Assembly: GCF_002117125.1 (NCBI RefSeq)
Contig: NZ_CP019344.1
Location: 3,162,501 to 3,226,500, forward strand
DNA: 64,000 bases
From: Nonlabens spongiae
GTDB taxonomy: Bacteria; Bacteroidota; Bacteroidia; Flavobacteriales; Flavobacteriaceae
Direction: 5' to 3'
The notes below the pieces were generated by a model. It ran no database searches. It was not told the origin of the DNA and saw only the letters and a list, made by a program, of their open reading frames with translations. The position numbers were made by a program, and so were the translations under genes. Position 1 is the first letter of the stretch, and each line of letters starts with the position of its first letter. Shown piece by piece: positions 43,910 to 54,300 of this stretch.

Positions 43910-44864
43910 AAAACAAACCTATTTGATTTCGCACCTCGTCCAGTTGAGCATGTAGCGCTAAACTATCATCCCAACTCACTTTATCACTCTGTACTTTTCC
44001 TTGATGGATACAATCTCTAACTTCTTCAATCTCATGATAGTAACCCTCGCCCTGGTGAGGTACGTTCATTTCTTGAGCTTCACCGTGATTATCTGTTAAA
44101 GTAAGACGGGAGCAATGATGAAATGGTTCATGCATCTTGAGGATTCCATCTGTACCTTGAATAATGGCCTCAACGGTTGCTTTATGCTCAAAGCTACTGT
44201 AGAGCGTTCCACTGGCGTCACCATATTTGTAAATCATGTTGACTCTGCGGTCAACTCCGTTTACTATTTCTGCTTTAGCAAATATTTGATCAGGTTTCCC
44301 TAAAAGCAAATTGCATAGATACATGGGATACAGACCTATGTCTAGTAAAGAGCCGCCTCCTAAGTTCTTTTGTGTCAATCTTCCTTCACTTTGAGGATTT
44401 ACATAGAAACCGAAATCTGCTTTCACATGTTTTACTTTTCCTATCGCACCTTTATTGATTAATTCAAGCGCTTTTTTCACGCCGGGAATAAATCGGGTCC
44501 AGAGCCCCTCCATCAAGAATAGATTTTTCTCGCGAGCCAGACTGATCATTTCTTGAACTTGCTTACTGTTCATGCCCATGGGTTTTTCACAGATCACCGC
44601 TTTCCCAGCCTCTAAACATTGTATGGTAAGTGAGTGATGAAATACATGTGGTGTAGCAATATAGATCACATCCACCTCCTCATTTTTCATGCAATCCTCA
44701 TAACTATCGTGGTGGTGTTTTACGTTGTACGCTTTCGCGAAAGCGGAACTTTTATCCAGCGATCTCGACCCTACTGCTCTCAACTCCACACCATCAACCA
44801 TGGCAAGGTCGTGCGCAAATTTGTGTGCTATTTTACCTAATCCTATTATACCAAATCGTACCAT
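43902..44864 (-). CDS. Gfo/Idh/MocA-family oxidoreductase
   Basis: 320 aa from the ATG at 44864 (MVRFGIIGLGKIAHKF); an upstream in-frame start at 44921 would add 19 residues before the Rossmann fold and is less likely. NAD(P)-binding GxGxxA at the N-terminus, CEKPMGMN (EKP catalytic motif) and DFGFYVNPQS in the C-terminal domain. A sugar or inositol dehydrogenase is likely. A palindrome copy (44730-44745) encodes SSAFAKAYN, where related enzymes often have a similar AFAKE segment. Confidence 0.92.
   Translation of the reverse strand: MVRFGIIGLGKIAHKFAHDLAMVDGVELRAVGSRSLDKSSAFAKAYNVKHHHDSYEDCMKNEEVDVIYIATPHVFHHSLTIQCLEAGKAVICEKPMGMNSKQVQEMISLAREKNLFLMEGLWTRFIPGVKKALELINKGAIGKVKHVKADFGFYVNPQSEGRLTQKNLGGGSLLDIGLYPMYLCNLLLGKPDQIFAKAEIVNGVDRRVNMIYKYGDASGTLYSSFEHKATVEAIIQGTDGILKMHEPFHHCSRLTLTDNHGEAQEMNVPHQGEGYYHEIEEVRDCIHQGKVQSDKVSWDDSLALHAQLDEVRNQIGLFYE
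44730..44745. repeat. Dispersed palindrome, full copy inside the Gfo/Idh/MocA gene
   Basis: CGCTTTCGCGAAAGCG; AFAKA on the minus strand. Confidence 0.92.
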
Positions 44865-45051
44865 CAATTTTTTAAAAAAATTAAAGGTACTGGAATTGAG
44901 TTGTTGTTTCAGGAAATGCATGGTCGAATGTAAGTTTTAAAGAGCTCGTGACAATTCAGTAATAGAAATCCACAACTCAGTAGATTGTAGTTTACGCGGT
45001 TAGAGTCGCGCTGCATATTTGTATCAACAAAAACAAACAAAACTTTATATC

Positions 45052-45462
45052 ATGAAAACTTTATTTACAACTATTATCGCTCTTATCATCGCAACACTAA
45101 CTTTTGCTCAAGATGGCAATACCATAACCGTTCAAGTCCTTAATGCAACGAGTGATGAGGGAACTATCGAGTACGGCATCTATGACCAAGACACCTTTAT
45201 GAAAGCGGCTCCAGTATTCTCAGCCTCTGTCGAAATTAAAGACGGTAAGGCAGTCGCCGTTTTTGAGAACGTACCAGAAGGAGATTATGCAATTATGGCT
45301 TTACACGATTTAAACGGCAATGGTAGAATAGACTTTGAGACTAACGGTATGCCCAAAGAAGCTTATGGAATGAGCAACAATCCCATGAGTTACGGTCCTC
45401 CTACCTGGGCAGATGCTAAAATTACGATAGATAAAGATCAAGAAATTTCTATCAGATTGTAA
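45052..45462 (+). CDS. DUF2141 exported protein
   Basis: 136 aa from the ATG at 45052, with signal peptide MKTLFTTIIALIIATLTFAQ. DUF2141 pattern: ITVQVLNATSDEGTIEYGIYD, VPEGDYAIMALHDLNGNGRID and MPKEAYGMSNNP. A small beta-sandwich periplasmic protein found widely in Bacteroidetes and Proteobacteria; no known function. An imperfect promoter-like CATATTTG lies about 31 bp before the start. A terminator follows. Confidence 0.9.
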   Translation: MKTLFTTIIALIIATLTFAQDGNTITVQVLNATSDEGTIEYGIYDQDTFMKAAPVFSASVEIKDGKAVAVFENVPEGDYAIMALHDLNGNGRIDFETNGMPKEAYGMSNNPMSYGPPTWADAKITIDKDQEISIRL

Positions 45463-45486
45463 CTGGATAGAGGTATTTAGATTCAT

Positions 45487-45516
45487 AACCGTCAGGGAAA
45501 ACTTGGCGGTTTTTTG
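45487..45516 (+). terminator. Terminator of the DUF2141 gene
   Basis: Imperfect stem AACCGTCA / TTGGCGGTT followed by T residues. Confidence 0.6.
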
Positions 45517-45575
45517 TGTGTTAATTATATATCAAGTGCATACCCACAAGTAGATGACCGCTTTACTTTAGTGCC

Positions 45576-46484
45576 ATGAAGATATTACTGACAGGAGCAA
45601 CAGGATTAGTGGGGTCTAAACTCGTTGAGTTACTCATAAGTGAAGGGCATGAGCTTCATTATCTTACTACAAGAGAAAGTGCCATAGAAAACGAATTAAA
45701 ATACAAGGGTTTTTTATGGAATGTTCAAGAAATGACCATCGATCACAAATGCCTGAAAGGTGTCGATACGATCATTCACTTAGCTGGCGAGACTGTTTTC
45801 CAGCGCTGGACGGAGGATGCAAAAAAACGTATCATGGATAGCCGTGTGGACAGTACACAACTTTTGCTCAACCTTCTACAAGAAAACGAGCATCAAGTGG
45901 AACAGGTGATTACTGCCAGTGCCATAGGTATCTATCCTGATCAGCAAGATGGAGCAGCCATGCGCGAGAACGAGGTGCCTCCCACGGCAGATAATTATCT
46001 TGCCGATGTCTGTATAGCATGGGAGAGTATGGGAATGCAGTTTGCAGAGATGGGACTGCGACACGCCATAGTACGTATAGGTATCGTTTTGGCAAAAGAC
46101 GGTGGAGCTCTGGAGCAAATGGCTAAGCCAGTTAAACTATATGCCGGAGCAGGCTTTGGCAATGGTAAAATGTGGCAAAGCTGGATTGCGATTGATGATT
46201 TGGCTGGTATTTTCAAACATATTGCTGAAGAAGAACTTGAAGGTGTTTTTAATGGAGTGGCACCGCATCCTGTACGCAATAGGCCCATGATTGAATCAAT
46301 AGGTAAAAAACTGGACAAACCTGTTGTTTTACCTAATGTGCCCAAATTTGTGATGAAGCTTATGCTTGGTGAGATGGCAGCAATAGTATTGAGTAGCCAG
46401 CATGTGAGTAGTACAAAAATTGAAGAAACTGGATTTGTTTTTGAACTTCCCAATTTGGAACAGGCTCTTGAGAGGTATCTCTAA
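45576..46484 (+). CDS. TIGR01777-family NAD-dependent epimerase-like protein
   Basis: A 302-aa short-chain dehydrogenase fold protein: LLTGATGLVGSKL (GxxGxxG), IIHLAGETVFQRWTEDAKKRI, a SAIGIYP segment with the Tyr of the active site, and the C-terminal DUF1731-like part (GVAPHPVRNRPMIESIGK, EETGFVFELPNLEQAL). Relatives include YfcH and SulA-like plant proteins; the substrate is unknown. Monocistronic. Confidence 0.93.
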   Translation: MKILLTGATGLVGSKLVELLISEGHELHYLTTRESAIENELKYKGFLWNVQEMTIDHKCLKGVDTIIHLAGETVFQRWTEDAKKRIMDSRVDSTQLLLNLLQENEHQVEQVITASAIGIYPDQQDGAAMRENEVPPTADNYLADVCIAWESMGMQFAEMGLRHAIVRIGIVLAKDGGALEQMAKPVKLYAGAGFGNGKMWQSWIAIDDLAGIFKHIAEEELEGVFNGVAPHPVRNRPMIESIGKKLDKPVVLPNVPKFVMKLMLGEMAAIVLSSQHVSSTKIEETGFVFELPNLEQALERYL

Positions 46485-46619
46485 TTTAAAGAGGAGATAA
46501 CCTTTTAATTAGATCTCAAAATTATCTATATTTAAATATTGACTTACCATAGATGATTATTGCATACCCTAAATCAGATAAAACCTCCTTCAGCCCTCAG
46601 CAACTTGAAGTTCGTATAA

Positions 46620-46958
46620 ATGGCCAAAGAAAAGGCGCCTTACAAAGAGGTAGAAATCAAATTTCCAGAAAATAAAACCATTACACTAAAATCGGGTATG
46701 CTGTGCAAGTTAGAAATTAAAGGCATGGCTGGAAATCGTTATGAGGTAGAGGGAAACTGGTATTTCAGAAATAGTAGCTTTTTAACCTCAGCGCTAGTTG
46801 TGATTTATATAATCACCATGAATTTAATCCTGATGAGGTTTGACTCTCAGGGTATCTGGAAATATGTGATAACAATTATTATCAGCCTGTTGTTTTTTGT
46901 GAGTATTTTCAATTTTTTTTCAAAGCTGTGCAAATTCGAGTTGGTTGAAATGAATTGA
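46620..46958 (+). CDS. Small two-helix membrane protein, function unknown
   Basis: A 112-aa protein. The N-terminal half is soluble and charged (EVEIKFPENKTITLKSGML). Two hydrophobic helices follow (about residues 57-75 and 82-103). No signal peptide and no domain recognised. It stands alone between the TIGR01777 gene and an AraC-type regulator. Confidence 0.6.
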   Translation: MAKEKAPYKEVEIKFPENKTITLKSGMLCKLEIKGMAGNRYEVEGNWYFRNSSFLTSALVVIYIITMNLILMRFDSQGIWKYVITIIISLLFFVSIFNFFSKLCKFELVEMN

Positions 46959-47315
46959 GCCACCATAATGGCTAGACTTCTATTATTTTTTCCCATCTAA
47001 TATATATCTGACTCCACACCCTTCACGAGCTATGCTGCTTTGCCTTCTAGAGTTTTTCTATTGATTGTTCTGTTTCCGTCTTTTGAAGAGCTTTTTCTTT
47101 AAATGCAGACGATTTTATTTAAATATAGCGTAATTCAATTAGTTAGTGGAGAGCCTCTATATTTCTTGCCTCATGGTTGTCATCGCCTCAGCACCATGAA
47201 TAATGTAGGAAATTTCATAAATTATAAATCCGCTATTATATTTGCTTACAGTATTCTCAAAAAATAAGCGAGAATAACACAAATACATCACCATTTGTAT
47301 TAATTGACTGAAAAT
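46959..47315. other. Intergenic region upstream of the AraC-type gene
   Basis: AT-rich, 357 bp. It contains a TATATTTG -7 box at 47237-47244 and a short inverted repeat ACAAAT / ATTTGT at 47279-47298 just before the start codon. An unconvincing 54-codon frame (47103-47267) is not called. Confidence 0.4.
47237..47244 (+). promoter_or_regulatory. -7 box of the AraC-type regulator gene
   Basis: TATATTTG, full match to TAnnTTTG, 71 bp before the ATG; no TTG at the ideal distance. Confidence 0.45.
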
Positions 47316-48362
47316 ATGGGAGCGAGATTTGTCAAAAATTCTAACGTCCAAATCCTAACTGTAAAATCCCTGCCGGTGAGGGAAGTCCTCAAAAATATTG
47401 CTGAACAACTAGGCGGGACTGTTCAAGAAGACTGTGAGATTTTTTCTTATACCATTCCAAATGAGTATGGCTCAGGAAACATCATGGGAGCAAATTTTCC
47501 TCAGGGTCTCGGCTGGATACAGTATATGTGTAAGTTCAAAAGAGATACCACTATAAACTTTACCGTAGATGAGATTCACCCTCTCAAAATGATCTACAAC
47601 TTAGGTGACTCTGTACTGCATACCTTTGCTGATAGTGAAGAAAAACACGACATGCAACGGTATGAAAATCTAATTGTAGCGAGCAGTAATTTCAATGGTC
47701 ATGTCCTCAAATTCCAGGCAAATCAACAAATCAAGCTCAACAGCGTTGAGATAAGTCGCAGTCTTTTCAATAAGTACTGGTCTTGTAATTTAAGTGACCT
47801 AGATTCTAAATTATTGAAGGCAATTCTAGATATTGAAGCAAGTGAAGAGCACTTGATGAAAGGACCCTATAGCTTGAGAGTCGCGCAAGTTTTTAGAACT
47901 ATTGAAAGTTTTGACTACGGCAGTTTTATAAAAAAAATGTTCCTAGCGTCTAAAAGTTTTGAGATCGTCGCACAACAATTACTTGACTTTTCAACGGAGA
48001 GCTCGGGCCTCTCTAGCGAAGAAACAGAGTCTCTTGAGACGCTGAGGGAGATTGAGCATTTATTGGAAAACAATCTAAGCAGTTATGTGACAGTAAAAGC
48101 ACTGGCTCAAAAACTCAACATCACAGAAAACAAACTGCAAAAAATTTTTAAGGACAATACGGGCTCTACAGGAAACGAGTACATCAAAAACAAGCGCATG
48201 GGAGCGATAACAGATCTTGTTGAAAATAGTGACCTTTCCATTTCAGAAATTGCTAAACTGGTGGGCATAGACAGTACGAGTTATCTAAGCAAAATTTTTA
48301 AGGAGCAATACGGTATAAGTCCCAAAGAATACCGAGATCAGATGAAAAAGGCCAGAGCTTAA
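47316..48362 (+). CDS. AraC-family transcriptional regulator
   Basis: 348 aa from the ATG at 47316. The C-terminal ~100 residues form a double HTH of the AraC/XylS type (VTVKALAQKLNITENKLQKIFK and SISEIAKLVGIDSTSYLSKIFKEQYGISPKEYR). The N-terminal 240 residues lack a known ligand domain. Targets are not evident from the neighbourhood. A palindrome copy lies 27 bp after the stop. Confidence 0.9.
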   Translation: MGARFVKNSNVQILTVKSLPVREVLKNIAEQLGGTVQEDCEIFSYTIPNEYGSGNIMGANFPQGLGWIQYMCKFKRDTTINFTVDEIHPLKMIYNLGDSVLHTFADSEEKHDMQRYENLIVASSNFNGHVLKFQANQQIKLNSVEISRSLFNKYWSCNLSDLDSKLLKAILDIEASEEHLMKGPYSLRVAQVFRTIESFDYGSFIKKMFLASKSFEIVAQQLLDFSTESSGLSSEETESLETLREIEHLLENNLSSYVTVKALAQKLNITENKLQKIFKDNTGSTGNEYIKNKRMGAITDLVENSDLSISEIAKLVGIDSTSYLSKIFKEQYGISPKEYRDQMKKARA

Positions 48363-48388
48363 CTTTCAGGTGATGATGGATTGAATCT

Positions 48389-48404
48389 CGCTTTCGCGAA
48401 AGCG
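48389..48404. repeat. Dispersed palindrome, intergenic full copy
   Basis: CGCTTTCGCGAAAGCG between the convergent AraC and CDP-alcohol phosphatidyltransferase genes. Confidence 0.92.
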
Positions 48405-48441
48405 AACTACAAAAAAATCATCCCGTCATAGAGTCTTAATT

Positions 48442-49044
48442 CTACCCATTCAAAAGATCATTCTTTTTAAAGTCGATCCCTTTTCTAATCAGGAATGCGT
48501 GGTAAGAACTAGGTATATCATGAGTACATTTAGGTAAAATCAAAGTGATCAAAATACGATCTATGTGAGAGATAAGTCCCATGAAAATGGCCAGCTGGAA
48601 AGGGAAACCGGCATAATTAAAGCCTATTGATGATGTAATAGCTATTAGCAAGGAAATTCCCCACAACTTAGATAAGAAGGCATGAGTACAGGTTTCTCTT
48701 TTAAACTTGATAAAACTGATGAGGTAACATACAATTTCCATCGCGAGGATTGCATAAATAGGAATAGCATTTTCTGCTATCAATTTAGGGTATAAAAACC
48801 ATGTCGCAAACCCTATCGATAGCCAAAAAACCATATCTACTTGACTATCCATTCTCCTTAATCGAGCTGAGCTGATATTTTGTTTACGAGCAATTATACC
48901 GTCCAAAATATCTGAGACCAGCCCCATATACATCAGGCTGAGAATGATTTGAGTGTGATACTCCACTTTGTAATAGGCTAGGGCTAAAATCACAGGAGCG
49001 CATAACAGTCTGAATAAGATAAGTAGTTGAGGTACTCGTAGCAT
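48442..49044 (-). CDS. CDP-alcohol phosphatidyltransferase-family membrane protein
   Basis: 200 aa from the ATG at 49044 (MLRVPQLLILFRLL); an earlier ATG at 49071 would overlap the preceding gene remnant. About six helices. The signature reads SDILDGIIARKQ...LRRMDSQVD: the DG, AR and the last two Asp are kept, but the Gly that precedes the third Asp is replaced. Such enzymes transfer a phosphoalcohol from CDP-linked lipid precursors. The altered signature leaves the substrate and even activity uncertain. Confidence 0.82.
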   Translation of the reverse strand: MLRVPQLLILFRLLCAPVILALAYYKVEYHTQIILSLMYMGLVSDILDGIIARKQNISSARLRRMDSQVDMVFWLSIGFATWFLYPKLIAENAIPIYAILAMEIVCYLISFIKFKRETCTHAFLSKLWGISLLIAITSSIGFNYAGFPFQLAIFMGLISHIDRILITLILPKCTHDIPSSYHAFLIRKGIDFKKNDLLNG

Positions 49045-49054
49045 GATTTTTAAT

Positions 49055-49684
49055 TTAGAAATTAGTTCCATAGGATATGGTCAGGCTCAAGGCTTGATTT
49101 CCTATAGTGCTTATAAACGGCTTGAAAAGATTGTACGGCGTGTAGAGATAGTTGATTTCTACTCCTATAAAATTGTATTAGAGAAGACGGGTTTTAAAAC
49201 CTATACCTGCTTTAAAAAATGGAGTCGCCGTACCGTAGTAATGATCATTTGAATCATCACAATTATCTGCGCTTTCTTTTTTACGGTCTGTTTCAAGAAC
49301 ACTCAACCCAGTTCCCGCCCGCAGTTCAAAAAGACTGTTTGGACTCAAGATATAAACGCGATTGAGAGTAGCGCCAAAGTTTAAACTTAATGAATTGATT
49401 CTACCGCTTATTACTCCTTCTTCTCCGTCAATTAAAACTGTCTTGCGAGATTGTGGGATGAAAAACATCAACTGTGGATCTAGTCTGAATTTATCCGTAA
49501 GTTCTATCCCACCGATCAGGCCGAAGCTAGGACTAGGGTCGATAGTCTCTGCAAACTTTCCTAAGGGTATGTACAGCCCAGTTTCTAATCTTAGGTTGGG
49601 ACCTAGTTTTGTGATTTCTGGAATGGTATGCTGACCAGAAACTAAATACCCGAGAAATAGCGTGAATAAAGTTGTGATTCTCAT
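49055..49684 (-). pseudogene. Beta-barrel outer-membrane protein gene interrupted by an in-frame TAA
   Basis: The open part (49178-49684) encodes 168 aa with signal peptide MRITTLFTLFLGYLVSGQ and barrel strands, ending FKTRLL at a TAA (49178-49180). The same frame stays open for 40 more codons to a TAA at 49055-49057 and encodes convincing barrel strands (IGVEINYLYTPYNLF, ALSLTISYGTNF). The natural protein would thus be about 209 aa with a proper C-terminal strand. Without it the barrel should not assemble. It overlaps the preceding lipoprotein gene by 4 bp, so the pair was probably an operon. Confidence 0.7.
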
Positions 49685-50286
49685 CGGGTAAGTTTTAAGT
49701 CATAGGTAGAACCTATACGATTATAACCTAGGGTAGAAGAATAGTCTCTCCACCCACTAAAAAGAATTATGAGAAATCCACCACCGACAATTTCTGCGTC
49801 TTCCACAAAAAGCTGATTGTCTATGGTCAAACCTATTCTAACTTTACTGTGCTCCAGGCTACCTAGAATATATGGAAGTTCAAAAACATGAACTTCATGT
49901 TTCTTGAAATGAAAAGTACCGTTCTTTTTAAGCTTTCCTGCGATGGATTTAGTGAAGAGAATACTATCGTTCTCTATCAGTGAACAGTTTATTGATTTCT
50001 CATCTATATCAAAAATTTTGAAGCTATATCGTGCCGTGCTATCAATCTGAACATTCTTAAAGTTGAATGCAGAATGGAGTCTTTGGTAGGGTTTCTCGTT
50101 TTTTGAAAATATGACGATGCTGTCCTTATAATACCTACGATTAGGTATGATCTCATATATTCCCTCGAGTTTTTTCAGGTCATTCTGTTCCAGTTTTTGA
50201 TGGTATTTTTTATTACGCTTGCGCGAGTAGCTTGCACAGCTATTCAATAAAAAAAGAAGGCTTGCGAGTATTAAAAGTTGTTTCAT
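49681..50286 (-). CDS. Lipoprotein of unknown function
   Basis: 201 aa from the ATG at 50286 (MKQLLILASLLFLLNSCAS, Cys17 lipidation site). The mature start is basic (YSRKRNKKYHQKL), then beta-rich with segments such as YEIIPNRRYYKDSIVIF and HFKKHEVHVFELPYILG. No domain recognised. ATGA overlap with the interrupted beta-barrel gene downstream suggests the two worked together. Confidence 0.65.
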   Translation of the reverse strand: MKQLLILASLLFLLNSCASYSRKRNKKYHQKLEQNDLKKLEGIYEIIPNRRYYKDSIVIFSKNEKPYQRLHSAFNFKNVQIDSTARYSFKIFDIDEKSINCSLIENDSILFTKSIAGKLKKNGTFHFKKHEVHVFELPYILGSLEHSKVRIGLTIDNQLFVEDAEIVGGGFLIILFSGWRDYSSTLGYNRIGSTYDLKLTR

Positions 50287-50382
50287 GTTATTCTGATTTG
50301 ACACCTCAAAGAAATCACGAAAAACACAAATTAAATACTTGAATTACGCTGAAAATTAAATAGTTTTTGCGAAATTCACAAA

Positions 50383-51345
50383 ATGAATAATATCTTATTT
50401 GCTAAAATTGCTCAGCGACTACCACAAAATCAATCGTTGAATGAGACCATTGCAAATACTCTAAATGTCAGTTATGATGCTGCCCACCGTCGAACTAGCG
50501 GTAAAAGCAAACTTTCACTGGAGGAGGCGGTAAGGTTGGCGGAGGCTTTTAATCTTTCTCTGGATGAACTCAAGAATTGTGGTCAGGAGCTTGTTGCCGT
50601 TCAGAAGACAGCGATGATCACCACGGCAAAGGATTTGGAGCATTATTTCCAGCAGTCAGCTGAATCTGTGAAGAAACTCGCACAACAGAAAGATTGCAGG
50701 TTGTATTACTCGGCTAAGGATATTCCCATTTTCTATTTGCTGGATGGGCGGGAGCTGACCCGATTTAAAATTTATGTATGGCTGAAATTGCTGGCAAACG
50801 ATTGGGACGCGGTCCATTTTGAGAATTTCAATCTGCCCCTCGACACTTTCAAGGCCGCTGTAAAACTGGGAGAAGTGTATCGAGATATTCCTAAAACGGA
50901 AATCTGGGGCACGACTACCTTTAACAGTACCCTCAAACAAATCCATTTTTATTTTGAGGCAGGCCAGCTGAATTCTGAAACAGCGTTGGCCATTTGTGGC
51001 GAACTTTCAGAATTACTCGATCAACTTAAATCAAACGCTCGAGCAGACAATAAAGACTTTTCTATTTACCACAACGAACTTCTATTAATGAACAATACGG
51101 TCTTTATAGAAAGTGCAAATCGTAACGCGTTCTACGTCCCATTCACTTTCCTATCCTACTTCCTAGCCACCGATGAGTTGACTTGCCGTCAAGCACAAAT
51201 ATCTATTAACAAGCAGCTTTCCAAATCTGTGTCATTGAATACTGCTGGTGACAGGGTGAGAAATCAGTTTTTTGACAAAATAAAAAAGCGCATCCTGGCA
51301 CTGGAGAGTTTGATCAGAGCTCAAGATACGCTTGATTTTGAGTGA
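50383..51345 (+). CDS. Helix-turn-helix regulator with uncharacterised C-terminal domain
   Basis: A 320-aa protein. The first ~65 residues form an XRE-like HTH (SLNETIANTLNVSYDAAHRRTSGKSKLSLEEAVRLAEAFNLSLDELKN). The remaining 250 residues are helical and hydrophilic, with no domain I recognise. Similar HTH proteins are frequent in flavobacteria and of unknown role. Convergent with the large ABC permease-peptidase gene. Confidence 0.75.
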   Translation: MNNILFAKIAQRLPQNQSLNETIANTLNVSYDAAHRRTSGKSKLSLEEAVRLAEAFNLSLDELKNCGQELVAVQKTAMITTAKDLEHYFQQSAESVKKLAQQKDCRLYYSAKDIPIFYLLDGRELTRFKIYVWLKLLANDWDAVHFENFNLPLDTFKAAVKLGEVYRDIPKTEIWGTTTFNSTLKQIHFYFEAGQLNSETALAICGELSELLDQLKSNARADNKDFSIYHNELLLMNNTVFIESANRNAFYVPFTFLSYFLATDELTCRQAQISINKQLSKSVSLNTAGDRVRNQFFDKIKKRILALESLIRAQDTLDFE

Positions 51346-51387
51346 GAAGTTGATAAACTAATTCTTGCTTATAAAATTAAGAACGGT

Positions 51388-54300
51388 TTATTCTTTAGCT
51401 TGAACTATTTCTTCTTCTTCTTTTAGCTTTACATTTTTCCGATTATCGTTAGACTTTCGGTCGATAAGTTTATTATAAGGATCTACACCGGCTTCAACTG
51501 GTTCTTCATCAACTATAATCCTAAAATTATTTTCTATATCTGATATTTTAAACTTGCGCAAACTGAGCACCTTATTTTCTCCCGTCTCCTCATCTTCTTT
51601 TCCAAAAACCCCCACTTCGATATAATCAGCTAGAGGTAATGAGACTAACGTATCTTTTTTCTGCACCAGCAACAGGCTATCCCCAGCTTCTCCGGCGTAG
51701 CGTTTTTTGCCCTTACTATCCGTTCGGTACTTACGTACAATAGCTTCAAGAGAGACGGAATACTTTCCATCGTCGATTTTTTGATAGGTTGCATTCTCAA
51801 CGCTATTATCGTAAAGCGTGATCGTTTCAAACATATCTTTTATTAGATATTGAAGCGAGTCTGGAGTTGCCGCTCTCAGATCCTCAACAAATTCTATTGA
51901 AGTTGGATAAGGTGCCCCTTTGAACTGATATTTCTCCGCAAACCGTTTCGCAACGCCATTAAAAACATTCTCACCTATGTAATCACTCATTGCATATAAA
52001 ACAACAGAGCCTTTTCTGTAATGTATGTAAGGCTGATTCTCATTGTACATGAGTGGATTCTCTTTGATACGTTCATTACTGCGACCAGAAAGATATTGAT
52101 CAAGAGCATCTTTTAAAAAGACACGCATCTGGTTTTTTCCATATACTTTTTCAAGAACCTTGAGAGAACTGTACTCAGACATGCTTTCAGAAAGCAACGT
52201 AGCCCCCTTTGCATTTGCTCCTATAACTTGATGCGCCCACCACTGGTGTGCCAATTCGTGTGCGGTGATGGCGAGTGAATAGTCTACAGCTTCATCATCC
52301 TCATCGTCGACATCAGCTATGAATCCAACTCCCTCGCTAAAGGGGATCGTATTTGCAAATGCCTGGGCGAAACTTCCAAAATCCTTAGGGAACTCAATAA
52401 TGCGAGCCTGCCTGTGCTGGTAGGGGGTATAATTAGTTCCATAATAATCCAGTCCCTCCCTTAAACCTATCATCATGCGATCCAGATTATAGGTGTGGTC
52501 GGGATGGTGGTAGATCTCTAGGTTAACCCCATTATGCACTTCTTTCTTCACATCGTAGCGGCCACTCATGAAAGAGTAAAAATTGAGCATCTTACTGTCC
52601 ATTTTATAGTGGAAATATTTACGGCCGTCTTCTTCCCATTCTCTGATAAGGTATCCCGGCGCGATAGCGATCTGGTCCAGGCTGGTACTCATGGTAGCCT
52701 CAAAGTCTATCCAGTCACTGGAGCCGCCTATGTAATTATCATCCCGTACACCCACTGCCAGTGGGCTCGGCATTCGATCCTTTTGGGGTAGGTCATACTT
52801 GTCTCGTAGTTTAGGGTCTCTAATTTCAAAAGCATCACTGTAACCTATAGATGGGAAAATAGAATTGTTTAAGAATGTCCCATTTTGATTTACTGGAGAG
52901 TTGTTATCCAGAAATTTATTAGGCTTGTTGTGCATGTCAAATTCAAAAATGAGGGTGTCGCCGGGCATCATAGCTTGCTCAAAAGCATACATGCGATAAT
53001 CGTAGTCCTCATTTTCATAAACCACCTCACTATCTCGATCCATCGTAATCTCGATAGGGTAATTGTTAAGGTTTACATGCAACGTATCTATCGCAACATC
53101 AGTCAGGTTGACCATCGTGTAGGTCGCGCCAGCTTTAAAATTACGCTCATCTGTGAAAAGATCCATATAGGTTTTTACAGCGACTATGCGCGGTTGAGGC
53201 GCATCGGCAAATCGTCCCAGCTCACGTTCTGCATTTACACGTAGTTCCTCGCGTTCCTTGCCGGTAAGGCGCTCATTATCTACATTGTTGATCTTCCAGA
53301 TGAATCCACCTAGAGAAAGGAACAGTACCAGACAAGTGCCAGCTGTAATGAGTGGGGTTGGTGTTGTTCTCGCTTTCGCGAAAGCGAAACGTTCCATAAC
53401 ACCTTTCCCCATTCCTCGACGATAAAAAGCCAGTGCGATACAAAGCAACACGATACCGAAGAGGATCCAATAAACCCTATAGGTGTAATAAGCTGTGAGC
53501 GCAGCACCGTATCCATCAAAGTCTGAGGCACTGGGCTCGATAATGGAGTTAAAATCATAGATCGCTTGGGTCACGCCTATAGCACCAGTCAGTAAAGGGA
53601 CGGCGATACCTATGATTAGTAGCACGGCCAGTCCTAGCCATTTATTCTTGATTAGAGTATGAATTAACAGTGCCATAAAGATCCACGGTACGTATTTCCA
53701 AGTGTTGACAAGGTATCCCTGAAAGAGGTAAAGATCAATCTGGTAATCGTAAAAAGAGCTGATGGTCTGGAATCCGATCCCACAACAGATAAGCAGTGTT
53801 TGCATCACAGCAACCATGATAATTAACGCGAACAATTTTGAGATGAGAAACACCCAGTTTTTGGTAGGCGTAACGTCTACAATTTGATGGATGTGAGCGG
53901 CTCGAGCTCGATCCATCAGAAAGCCGGAATATAAAAAAATGAGTAGGTAGGTAAACAAGAGTATGTAAACGGAACCCTGCGCACTCATCATAACCCAGGT
54001 TTTAGGTAAGATAGCAGTACCGAAAATTAATCCCGAGTTAAACATGATTACCAGCGTCAACACCATAGACAAAAAGCCAATGATGATGAATGGCCATCCC
54101 AGAATTATATAGCGTACATCACTTTTAGTTAGGGTCCATAGAGCACTGAGCTGTCCTCGTAAGGAAAAATCTGTTTTAACCTTAGGTAGCACCACGCTCT
54201 GTATCCCACTGAAGTTCTCTTTGAATAGGCTTTTTGATTTTTTCTTCTTGAATAGGCTTATTGCGTTTTGAGCGAAATTGAAACGCCATATGACTAACGC

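Noticed and set aside
47103..47267. 54-codon open frame upstream of the AraC gene
   Set aside because: No signal, no hydrophobic pattern, AT-driven composition, and a promoter box lies inside its 3' end.
47157..47351. 64-codon minus-strand frame across the AraC start
   Set aside because: It overlaps the regulator gene and the promoter region and has no protein-like features.
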